The notes under the pieces: generated by a model | Database searches by the model: none | Told to the model about the DNA's origin: nothing | The model's input: the letters and a program-made list of their open reading frames with translations, nothing else | Shown: piece by piece, positions 45,601 through 52,836 of the stretch | Position numbering within the stretch: the stretch's first letter is position 1 | Layout of the letters: the number at the start of each line of letters is the position of its first letter | Assembly: GCF_039534165.1 (NCBI RefSeq) | Contig: NZ_BAAAUX010000006.1 | Coordinates: 62,001-126,000, forward strand | Direction: 5' to 3' | From: Saccharopolyspora_D taberi | Lineage (GTDB): Bacteria > Actinomycetota > Actinomycetes > Mycobacteriales > Pseudonocardiaceae | Length of the DNA: 64,000 nt | Translations under genes and position numbers: made by a program

Positions 45601-47154
45601 GCGGGCAAGAACTGAGCGGAGTGCTCGTTCCAGGTCGGTGGCGGGGCCGGGGCCGGGGCTGCGCCAGGCGATGAAGCGGTCCGGCCGGACGAGCACCGCG
45701 CCATCATCGGAGACGCCGTACGGCTCCGCCCACGGTCCGGTCAGGCCGTCTCCGATCCGGTGCGCGGTGAGCCGCACGCCGAGGTCGGCGGCGACCGACT
45801 TCGCCGCGCGCTCCCACTCCTCGGAGCCGGTCAGCACGACGAACTCGCGACCGAACAGCTCGATCGTGGACAGCGGCCCGTCCGGCGAGTCCAGGACGAC
45901 GTGCGGTGCGCGGGAACCCGGCCGCCCGGTGGGCGCGTTCGGGTCCTCCAGCAGTTCGTGCTCATCGCCCGGTTCGGACACGACCGCGCCGTTATGCCGG
46001 TAGCCGAAGAACAGGGTCGCGGGGTCCTCGACCGGAGGCGGGCCGTCGTACCGCGCGCCCGTGCGCACCATGGCGTTCCGGTACTGGTTGGTCGCGATCC
46101 ACTCGCCGACCGGGCGGCGTTCGGCGTCGTGGCTGTCCAGCAGACCCGGGCCCGCCTCGCCGCGCAGCACCGCCGCGAGCTTCCACGCCAGGTAGAAGCC
46201 GTCGAGGATCGCGGTGTTGCCGCCCATACCGCCCTGCGGCGGCATGGTGTGCGCGGCGTCGCCGACCAGGTGCGCCCGGCCGGAGCTGAACCGGTCGGCC
46301 ACGTACATCCCGGTCTCGACCGGAGCCCGGTCCAGGATCTCCACCTCCAGGTCCGGGACGCCGGTCGCGATCCGGATCTGCTCGACGGCCCGCTCCGGGG
46401 TGAAGTCGTCGAGGTGCTGGGTGTCCGGGTCGAAGCCGACCCCGACGACGAACCGGTCCGCGTCGTCGGTGCTGACCAGGACGCCGGTTCCGCCGGAAAG
46501 CTCCGGGTTCTGCAGGTAGTAGAGGACCTGCTCCTCGCCGACTACGTGCCCGAGGTCCGCGCGGATCCCCCAGAGGACGTTGTGCGCGATCGATCCGCTG
46601 CCGTGGGTGCCGATGCCCAGCGCGGTGCGCACGGGGCTGCGGTGACCGTCGGCGCCGACGAGGTATTCGGCTTCGACGGTGCTTTCCTCGCCGGTGCGCA
46701 GGTCTCGCAGGACTGCGGTCACGCCGTCGCTGTCCTGCTCGAAGCTGACCAGTTCGGTGGAGAAGCGCACGTCGGCGCCGAGTTCGCGGGCACGGCCGAG
46801 GAGCAGCCGCTCGGCGGCCTCCTGGCTGGCGTCGGCGGAGGCGGCGGGCGAGAGGTGGCCCATCGGCACGAACGTGTCGTGCAGGATCTCGTGGAACACC
46901 GGGCCGCTGGCGGAGGCGGCTATCCGCAGGGCGAAGCCGCGGCTCTTCGGCGAGGCGGCGACGAACGCGTCCTCCAGGCCGACGAGTCGCAGCGCCTCCA
47001 TCGTGTGCGTTTGCTGGCCGCGCGCTTTCGGATGCGTCGAGGTGCTCTCGTGCCGTTCGACGACGAGCGCGGGCGTGCCGTGCATGCCCAGGAACACGGC
47101 GGTGGACAGGCCGGAGAGGCCGGCGCCTGCGACGAGCACGGGTGTGCGGGTCAT
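45598..47154 (-). CDS. FAD-dependent monooxygenase (aromatic hydroxylase family)
   Basis: The 518-residue enzyme has the FAD motif GAGLSGLSTAVFLGMHG, a central DG-type segment (LVGADGHRSPVRTALGI), the GDAAHTMPPQGGMGGNTAI flavin loop and a C-terminal thioredoxin-like domain. It belongs to the PheA/TfdB and polyketide hydroxylase class. The ATG at 47152-47154 follows GGGGAG. It is divergent from a TetR gene with four operator-like sites between them, so it is probably induced by its substrate or a related xenobiotic. Confidence 0.88.
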   Translation of the reverse strand: MTRTPVLVAGAGLSGLSTAVFLGMHGTPALVVERHESTSTHPKARGQQTHTMEALRLVGLEDAFVAASPKSRGFALRIAASASGPVFHEILHDTFVPMGHLSPAASADASQEAAERLLLGRARELGADVRFSTELVSFEQDSDGVTAVLRDLRTGEESTVEAEYLVGADGHRSPVRTALGIGTHGSGSIAHNVLWGIRADLGHVVGEEQVLYYLQNPELSGGTGVLVSTDDADRFVVGVGFDPDTQHLDDFTPERAVEQIRIATGVPDLEVEILDRAPVETGMYVADRFSSGRAHLVGDAAHTMPPQGGMGGNTAILDGFYLAWKLAAVLRGEAGPGLLDSHDAERRPVGEWIATNQYRNAMVRTGARYDGPPPVEDPATLFFGYRHNGAVVSEPGDEHELLEDPNAPTGRPGSRAPHVVLDSPDGPLSTIELFGREFVVLTGSEEWERAAKSVAADLGVRLTAHRIGDGLTGPWAEPYGVSDDGAVLVRPDRFIAWRSPGPGPATDLERALRSVLAR

Positions 47155-47171
47155 GATCTCCCCAATCTGGA

Positions 47172-47239
47172 CGAACACTGTTCGCAACTACGAACACCGT
47201 TCTAAGTGCGAACGGCGTTCGTGTCAAGTACAGTGTTCG
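47172..47239. promoter_or_regulatory. Four-site operator array (GAAC-N3-GTTC type)
   Basis: Palindromes centred at 47178 (CGAACACTGTTCG), 47197 (CGAACACCGTTCT), 47215 (CGAACGGCGTTCG) and 47233 (AGTACAGTGTTCG, one arm changed) are spaced 19, 18 and 18 bases. They fill the gap between the divergent monooxygenase and TetR genes. Cooperative binding of TetR dimers along one DNA region is inferred. Confidence 0.75.
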
Positions 47240-47268
47240 CCGGTCCCCGCGAGCTGGAGGTGTCCGAG

Positions 47269-47964
47269 ATGTCCGTGCCCGATCCGCCGTGGCAGCAGCG
47301 CGCCGCGCGGAAGCGTTCGGCGAAGCGGCCGCTGGACACCGACGTCATCGTGCGCACCGCGCTGGAGCTGACCGACCGCGAAGGGCTGGACGCGGTGAGC
47401 ATGCGGCGGGTGGCGCAGGAGCTCGGCACCGGCGCGGCGTCGCTGTACGCCTACGTGCGCAACAAGAGCGAGCTCCAGGAGCTGATGCTCGACCTGGTGA
47501 TCGGCGAAGTACCGCTGCCGGAGCCGGACCCGGCGCGCTGGGAGGAGCAGCTCAAGCAGTTCGCCCGCGACCAGCTGCGGGTGTTCACCGCCCACCCCGG
47601 CATGGCGCAGGTGGTGGCCCGCACCCCGGCGCCGACCGGACCGAATGCGTTGCAGGTCACCGAGACGATGCTCACGCTGCTGCGCGGGGCCGGTCTCCCG
47701 GACCGGATCGCGGCCTTCGCGGTCGATCTGCTCGCGCTGTACCCGAACGCGATCGCGCTGGAGCGCACCGCCGATTTCGCTTTGACGGACGGGGAAAGGG
47801 ACGAGCGGATGTCCCAGGTGGAGGACTACTTCGCGGCGCTGCCCGCGGAGCGGTTCCCGAACCTGCTGGCGATCCTGCCGGTGATGATGAGCGACGAGGG
47901 CGAGGAGCGGTTCGAGTTCGGCCTGGAGCTGATCATGCGCGGGCTCCGGTCCTGGGTGGAGTGA
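47269..47964 (+). CDS. TetR/AcrR-family transcriptional regulator
   Basis: The 231-residue protein has an N-terminal HTH (AVSMRRVAQELGTGAASLYA, then YVRNKSEL) and a TetR_C-type effector domain (residues 80-231). The ATG at 47269 has GGAGG at good distance; an upstream reading from 47206 would run through operator DNA and is unlikely. It is read away from the monooxygenase and is followed after 19 bases by upp. Confidence 0.87.
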   Translation: MSVPDPPWQQRAARKRSAKRPLDTDVIVRTALELTDREGLDAVSMRRVAQELGTGAASLYAYVRNKSELQELMLDLVIGEVPLPEPDPARWEEQLKQFARDQLRVFTAHPGMAQVVARTPAPTGPNALQVTETMLTLLRGAGLPDRIAAFAVDLLALYPNAIALERTADFALTDGERDERMSQVEDYFAALPAERFPNLLAILPVMMSDEGEERFEFGLELIMRGLRSWVE

Positions 47965-47983
47965 GCGGTTACTGTTGTTCCCC

Positions 47984-48607
47984 ATGGATATTCGGGTCGT
48001 AGAGCATCCGCTCGCCAAGTCGAGGCTGTCCACGATGCGCGACGCGCGCACCGGCAGCGCCGCGTTCCGGGCCGCGTTGCAGGAGCTCACCCTCATGCTG
48101 ATCTACGAGGCGACCCGGGACGCCGAGGTGGCCGAGGAGATGATCCACACCCCGGTCGCGCGCACCACCGGCTACCGGCTGGCGCATCCGCCGCTGCTGG
48201 TCCCCGTGCTGCGCGCCGGGCTTGGCATGGCCGACCAGGCGCACAAGCTGATCCCCGAGGCGCAGATGGGCTTCGTCGGCCTGGCCAGGGACGAGAAGAC
48301 CCTCCAGCCCACGCCGTACCTGGAGTCGCTGCCCGCGGACCTGTCCGGTCGCCCGGTGTTCGTGCTCGACCCGATGCTGGCCACCGGCGGCTCGATGGTG
48401 CACACGATCGACCTGCTCACCGGCCGCGGCGCCACCGACGTGACGGCCATCTGCACGCTCGCCGCGCCGGAGGGGCTGGACCGGCTGGAGAAGTCCGGGC
48501 TGCCCGTGCGGGTCGTGACCGCGAGCGTCGACGAGCGGTTGAACGAGTCCGGGTTCATCGTTCCCGGGCTGGGCGATGCCGGGGACCGGGAGTACGGGGC
48601 CGTCTGA
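47984..48607 (+). CDS. upp: Uracil phosphoribosyltransferase
   Basis: The 207-residue enzyme makes UMP from uracil and PRPP. The PRPP-binding loop VFVLDPMLATGGSM is clear, as is the uracil-side C-terminus GLGDAGDREYG. The ATG at 47984 gives the family start MDIRVVEHPLA. It lies 19 bases behind the TetR gene in the same direction, so part of its expression may come from that promoter. It salvages uracil released by the phosphorylase encoded at 24 kb. Confidence 0.95.
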   Translation: MDIRVVEHPLAKSRLSTMRDARTGSAAFRAALQELTLMLIYEATRDAEVAEEMIHTPVARTTGYRLAHPPLLVPVLRAGLGMADQAHKLIPEAQMGFVGLARDEKTLQPTPYLESLPADLSGRPVFVLDPMLATGGSMVHTIDLLTGRGATDVTAICTLAAPEGLDRLEKSGLPVRVVTASVDERLNESGFIVPGLGDAGDREYGAV

Positions 48608-48675
48608 GGCTCCGCCGGGGCGGTTTCCCCTCGGCCCCCGCGAGCAACGCAGAGACGCCGAACGGGCGGTACCCG

Positions 48676-48709
48676 TGGTCTAGACCTTGTCGGACTATGG
48701 TCCAGACCA
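48676..48709 (+). promoter_or_regulatory. Two DasR-type (dre) sites in the chitinase promoter
   Basis: TGGTCTAGACCT (48676-48687) and TGGTCCAGACCA (48698-48709) form the direct-repeat pair known from Streptomyces chitinase promoters and match the DasR consensus for N-acetylglucosamine control. They end 53 bases before the chitinase ATG. The regulator gene is not in the window. Confidence 0.8.
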
Positions 48710-48762
48710 CAGTCCGCGATCCCCGCGGGCGAGGTCATCCCCGATGACCCAGGAGTTGCGCT

Positions 48763-50139
48763 ATGTCCCCAACTCGAACGTCCCCGGCCCCGTTGTCCCG
48801 AGCCCGGTTGTCTCCAGCCCGATGGCGGTTACCGGCGCTCGTCGCCGGTGTCCTCGCACTGATGTTGTCCGCGCTGGTCCCCGCTGCCGCCGCCCCCGAC
48901 GCGGCGCCGCAGGCGGCGGCCCGCAAGGTCGGCTACTTCACGCAGTGGTCGATCTACGACCGGAACTTCTTCGTCAAGAACCTCGACACCTCCGGCACCG
49001 CGGCCAAGCTCACCCACCTCAACTACGCGTTCGGAAACCTCGACGCGTCCGGCAGGTGCTTCCAGGTCAACCAGCTCGGCGAGGGTGACGCCTGGGCCGA
49101 CTACCAGCGGCGGTTCACCGCCGAGCAGACCGTCAGCGGCCAGGCCGACGCCTACGACCAGCCGCTGGCGGGCAACCTCAACCAGCTCAAGCAGCTCAAG
49201 CAGAAGCACCCGCACCTGAAGGTCTACATCTCCTTCGGCGGCTGGACCTGGTCGAAGAACTTCCACACCGCCGCCGCGACGCCCGAATCGCGGACGGCGC
49301 ACGTGAAGTCCTGCATCGACATGTGGATCCGCGGCAACCTGCCCAAGATCGGCGAACCGCAGGGCGGTGACGGCGTCGCCGCGGGCATCTTCGACGGGGT
49401 CGACCTGGACTGGGAGTGGCCCGCTTCGGAGGGCGGCCCCGGCAACGTCGTCGACCCGGCCGACAAGCAGAACTACACCGCGCTGCTCCAGGAGTGGCGC
49501 ACCCAGCTCGACGCCGTCGGCAAGGAGACCGGCAGGCCCTACGACATCTCGGCGTTCCTGCCCGCCGACCCGAAGAAGATCGACGCCGGGTTCGAGGTGC
49601 CGAAGGTCTTCGACCTGCTCACCTTCGGCACGATCCAGGGCTACGACCTGCACGGCGCCTACGAGCCGACCACCAACCACCAGTCGGCGATCCACTCCCC
49701 GGAGGGCGACCCGTCCCCGGAGAAGTGGAGCATCGACCAGACCGTGAACACCTGGCTCGACCGCGGCGCACCGGCGGACAAGATGGTGCTGGGCGTGCCG
49801 TTCTACGGCCGCGGCTGGATCGGCGTGCCGAACCAGAACAACGGCCTGTTCCAGACCTCCACCGGCGCGGCTCCCGGCACCTGGGAAGCCGGGTTCGAGG
49901 ACTACAAGGTGCTCAAGTCGAAGGCGGGCCAGTTCACGCTGCACCGCGACGAGAAGGCCGGGTTCGCCTGGCTCTTCGACGGCACCACGTTCTGGACCTA
50001 CGACGACCCGGCCGAGCTCAAGCGCAAGCTGGCCTACGCCAAGCAGAAGGCGCTCGGCGGGGCGATGATCTGGTCCTTGGACGGCGACACCCCCGAGGGT
50101 GAACTCATGACCGCCGTCCACGAGGGGCTCGGCGGCTGA
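48763..50139 (+). CDS. Secreted family 18 chitinase
   Basis: The 458-residue protein has a signal peptide (basic region, then LPALVAGVLALMLSALVPAAAAP) and a single GH18 domain. The catalytic DxxDxDxE motif is FDGVDLDWE, with the substrate-site KVYISFGGWTWS upstream. No carbohydrate-binding or fibronectin module is attached, so it is a compact endochitinase. The ATG at 48763 has AGGAG at seven bases. The dre sites upstream indicate induction by chitin breakdown products. A strong terminator follows. Confidence 0.93.
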   Translation: MSPTRTSPAPLSRARLSPARWRLPALVAGVLALMLSALVPAAAAPDAAPQAAARKVGYFTQWSIYDRNFFVKNLDTSGTAAKLTHLNYAFGNLDASGRCFQVNQLGEGDAWADYQRRFTAEQTVSGQADAYDQPLAGNLNQLKQLKQKHPHLKVYISFGGWTWSKNFHTAAATPESRTAHVKSCIDMWIRGNLPKIGEPQGGDGVAAGIFDGVDLDWEWPASEGGPGNVVDPADKQNYTALLQEWRTQLDAVGKETGRPYDISAFLPADPKKIDAGFEVPKVFDLLTFGTIQGYDLHGAYEPTTNHQSAIHSPEGDPSPEKWSIDQTVNTWLDRGAPADKMVLGVPFYGRGWIGVPNQNNGLFQTSTGAAPGTWEAGFEDYKVLKSKAGQFTLHRDEKAGFAWLFDGTTFWTYDDPAELKRKLAYAKQKALGGAMIWSLDGDTPEGELMTAVHEGLGG

Positions 50140-50155
50140 TCGGTCCGCGAGCCCA

Positions 50156-50194
50156 GGGCCGTTCCCGCGTTCCCCCGTTGCGCGGGGACGGCCC
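50156..50194 (+). terminator. Terminator after the chitinase gene
   Basis: A 14-bp stem (50156-50169 with 50181-50194, one G-U wobble) is followed by CTTCTCC. It starts 17 bases after the stop codon. Confidence 0.6.
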
Positions 50195-50206
50195 CTTCTC
50201 CGCGGT

Positions 50207-50247
50207 ATGGCCACCGGTGGTATCAGGCAGATACCATCTGTGGCCAT
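50207..50247. promoter_or_regulatory. 41-bp palindromic operator of the toxin-antitoxin pair
   Basis: Two nested dyads share one centre at 50227: ATGGCCAC (50207-50214) with GTGGCCAT (50240-50247), and TGGTATC (50218-50224) with GATACCA (50230-50236). Together 16 of 18 arm positions pair. The right edge includes the first two bases of the antitoxin ATG, so a bound RHH complex would cover the promoter and start. Autoregulation is inferred from the type II toxin-antitoxin pattern. Confidence 0.7.
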
Positions 50248-50452
50248 GGCGATGACGTTGCGTCTGACCGAGGAAGAGAACCGGCGGCTGGCCGAGCTCG
50301 CCGCCGCCGAGGGCCGCTCCAAGCAGGACGTCGTCCGGGTCGCGCTGGCCGAGCGCTGGGCGCGCCAGCAGAAGGAACAGCAGCTCGACGAGGTCGTGCA
50401 CCGGGTGCTGCCGCGTTATCGGGGATTGCTGGACCGCCTGGGCCCGGCATGA
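50246..50452 (+). CDS. Ribbon-helix-helix antitoxin
   Basis: The 68-residue protein starts MAMTLRLTEEENRRLAEL, with the RHH strand (MTLRL) and two helices (EENRRLAELAAAEG and KQDVVRVALAERW), followed by a charged C-terminal part that should bind the toxin. The ATG at 50246 was chosen because the frame upstream is operator DNA. No ribosome-binding site is seen, so the message may be leaderless. The toxin gene begins 14 bases downstream. Confidence 0.8.
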   Translation: MAMTLRLTEEENRRLAELAAAEGRSKQDVVRVALAERWARQQKEQQLDEVVHRVLPRYRGLLDRLGPA

Positions 50453-50466
50453 TCGACCATTGATCG

Positions 50467-50847
50467 GTGATCGTTTACCTCGACGCTTCCGATCTGCTGC
50501 TGCTCGCGACCGCTGTCACCAACGGTGACCTGGTGGTTCGCGACAGCGGACTGCTCGACTCCGCCGCGTACCGGCCGAGAGCCGAGGTGCTGGGGGCTCC
50601 GGCCTACGACACGCTCTGGTTGAAGTCCGCCGCGCTGCTCGACTCGATCGTGCGCACCCGTCCGCTCGTCGAGGGCAACTGGCGGCTGGGCTGGATCGCC
50701 GCGGTGACCATGTGCGACATCAACGGCTGGTCGGTCGACGCCGACGAGGACGCCGCGCTCGACCTGGTCCGCGATGTCGGCCGCGAGCGGGTGGAACTCC
50801 CGGAGGTCGCCGAGCGGCTGGAGAGTTGGTCCCACCCCAAGGTCTGA
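50467..50847 (+). CDS. Doc/Fic-family toxin with altered active-site motif
   Basis: The 126-residue protein has the actinobacterial Doc pattern: MIVYLDASDLLLLA at the start, VRDSGLLDSAAYRPRAEV, the helix LWLKSAALLDSIV, and the Fic motif region RPLVEGNWR at 65-73. The canonical motif is HxFxDGNKR. Here the invariant His is Arg and the Lys is Trp, while Glu-Gly-Asn and the final Arg remain. Doc normally phosphorylates EF-Tu. With these changes it may be inactive or have another activity. It starts with GTG behind the RHH antitoxin gene. Confidence 0.75.
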   Translation: MIVYLDASDLLLLATAVTNGDLVVRDSGLLDSAAYRPRAEVLGAPAYDTLWLKSAALLDSIVRTRPLVEGNWRLGWIAAVTMCDINGWSVDADEDAALDLVRDVGRERVELPEVAERLESWSHPKV

Positions 50848-50932
50848 GAGATCTCGCGGAACCGGCTGTTCGCCCGGAGTTCGCGTGCGCAACCGTGGTC
50901 GCTGCGGCCCGTTTCGTGCGACGCTCGATCGC

Positions 50933-52072
50933 GTGGCTTCACGCAGTTCCCGGTTCCTGTGCGGCGCCCTGGCCCTGGCAGTCGCCGGTTCGGCGTACCG
51001 CAGCGCTCGGACGGTCAGCCGCACCCGCCTCGTCGTCCCGCTGCACCGGGCGGCCCCTGGACGGGACTTTCCGCCTCCGGTGACCGCGGTCGTCCCCGCC
51101 CGCGACGAGGCCGCCGTGCTGGACGCGTGCCTGCGCGGCATCCGGCGCCAGACGCATGGCGGCGAGCTGCGGATCGTGCTCGTCGACGACGGCTCCACCG
51201 ACGGCACCGGCGACATCGCCCGCGCGCATGCGGCGGTGGACCCCCGGCTCGCCGTCGTCCGGGTCGACGGACCGCCACCGGGCTGGACCGGGAAGGTGCA
51301 CGCGATGCACACCGGCGTCGAGCACGCGGGCACGTCCGGGGAATGGCTGCTGTTCGTCGACGCGGACACCGTGCCCGCTCCCGACCTGCTCGAACGGCTG
51401 CTCGCCACGGCCGAAGCGGTGGACGCCGACCTGGTCTCCACGCCGGCCGGACCGCCCGCCGGGCACTCGGTGACGTGGCCGCTGCTGATGCCGCCGGGGT
51501 TGCAGCTGATCGGGGAGAACGCGGCGCCGGACGGGCGGGGCCGCCGGGCGTTCGCGATCGGCCACTGCATCCTGATCCGCCGCTCGTACTACGAGAAGAC
51601 CGGCGGCTGGGCGGCGTTGGCCGCGCGGCGCAACGAGGACGTCGCGATCGCGACCGCGGTCCGCGACCACGGCGGCACCACCCGGGTCGTCGACGGCCTG
51701 GACCACGTCACCACCAGCGGGATGGACCCGTTCGCGCGCGGCTGGGCCTCGTTCCGGAAGAGCTTCGTGGCCGGAGCCGGGAACTCGGTCCCGGTGCTGG
51801 TCGGCGGTGGTCTGGGGCAGATCGCGCTGTCGCTGGCCGCGCCCGCGGCGGTGCTGACCGGAGTGCGGACCCGGACGCCCGCACTGGCCGGGCTGGGCCT
51901 GCTGGGATGGGCGGCGCAGGGGCTGGCCCACGAGCGGGCCGCGCGGCTGATGCGCGCGAACCGGCTGCTGGCGCCGCTCGCGCCGCTGACCGGCGCGCTG
52001 TTCGGCGGGGTGCTGCTGGACGGCGCGGTGCGCGCGCTGCGCGGCGCGAGCACCTGGAAGGGAAGAGCCTGA
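50933..52072 (+). CDS. Family 2 glycosyltransferase (hopene-associated type)
   Basis: The 379-residue enzyme has a GT-A core with VTAVVPARDEAAVL, the nucleotide-binding VLVDDGSTDGTGD, the metal-binding DAD in LLFVDADTVPAP, and the acceptor-side RRNEDVAIATAV. The C-terminal ~100 residues form hydrophobic helices that would hold it at the membrane. An N-terminal hydrophobic stretch (FLCGALALAVAGSAY) also fits membrane attachment. It resembles hopanoid- and carotenoid-type transferases; the acceptor is not known. The GTG start at 50933 has no strong ribosome-binding site. Confidence 0.8.
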   Translation: MASRSSRFLCGALALAVAGSAYRSARTVSRTRLVVPLHRAAPGRDFPPPVTAVVPARDEAAVLDACLRGIRRQTHGGELRIVLVDDGSTDGTGDIARAHAAVDPRLAVVRVDGPPPGWTGKVHAMHTGVEHAGTSGEWLLFVDADTVPAPDLLERLLATAEAVDADLVSTPAGPPAGHSVTWPLLMPPGLQLIGENAAPDGRGRRAFAIGHCILIRRSYYEKTGGWAALAARRNEDVAIATAVRDHGGTTRVVDGLDHVTTSGMDPFARGWASFRKSFVAGAGNSVPVLVGGGLGQIALSLAAPAAVLTGVRTRTPALAGLGLLGWAAQGLAHERAARLMRANRLLAPLAPLTGALFGGVLLDGAVRALRGASTWKGRA

Positions 52073-52214
52073 ACACACCGGGAGTCGGCCGTGGCCCGTC
52101 GCCGACGGACCACGGCTCGCCCGGTTCGAAGTTGCGGTCAGAGGTGGGACGGATCCGGTTCCGGTCCGCCCCCGGCGGAGCTCACCCGCGTGAGGCGAGT
52201 CCGGAGTCCGGCCT

Positions 52215-52553
52215 TCAGCTCGCTGCCTGTGCGGTGCCGTGCTTGCGCAGCGCCACCGGTGCCCCGGCCAGATCTTCCTCGTTGCAGAGCAACTTCAGGT
52301 CGTAGTAGGGCTTGCCCTTGCGGTCGTCGTAGTCCAGGTGGACGGCGATGACATCCACGGGTTCACCCAGCCAGGACTGGGCTTCGCGGAGCCAGCGGGC
52401 GGACCGTTCCAAGGCGGTCGGTAGATCGTCGTCGCGGAACTCGACCGGCCGATAGGGGACGCCCTGGACCTGATCGTTCGGATCGGAGGGCTGGGGGAGA
52501 TCCACAGAGACGCCGGATTCGTTGAGTTCGAGTTCGATCGTTTCCTCACTCAC
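52215..52553 (-). CDS. Conserved hypothetical protein
   Basis: The 112-residue acidic protein (start MSEETIELELNESGVSVDLP) has no signal peptide or membrane segment. A central amphipathic helix (ALERSARWLREAQSWLG) and two predicted strands follow. I do not recognise the family. The GTG start directly abuts GGAG, so the exact start is uncertain. Upstream of it, 52554-52836 shows no gene. Confidence 0.55.
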   Translation of the reverse strand: MSEETIELELNESGVSVDLPQPSDPNDQVQGVPYRPVEFRDDDLPTALERSARWLREAQSWLGEPVDVIAVHLDYDDRKGKPYYDLKLLCNEEDLAGAPVALRKHGTAQAAS

Positions 52554-52836
52554 CTCCGAAGCGTAACCCCTGTGCCCTGACCAGGTCGAACAATGCGGTG
52601 ACCGAATTGATACCGGATTGACGCAGCGGTACGCCCCGGCCTACACCGGGAACATCCTGTGGCATATACCATTCGATTTCGGGGGCGCCCTGAACATTGC
52701 ACGTGATGAGGGAAGGCGGGCTCTGCTCAGGGCGCCCGGCGCGTCGTCCGGGGGCGCGCCCCGACGACCCGGTCAGCCTAACGCGACACCGCCCAGCAAG
52801 ATCAACTGGGTCGGTTCCGCCTGCGCCCGGCCGGCT

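Noticed and set aside
47206..47268. Upstream extension of the TetR gene from GTG 47206
   Set aside because: The extension would be translated from operator DNA, and the ATG at 47269 has a good ribosome-binding site.
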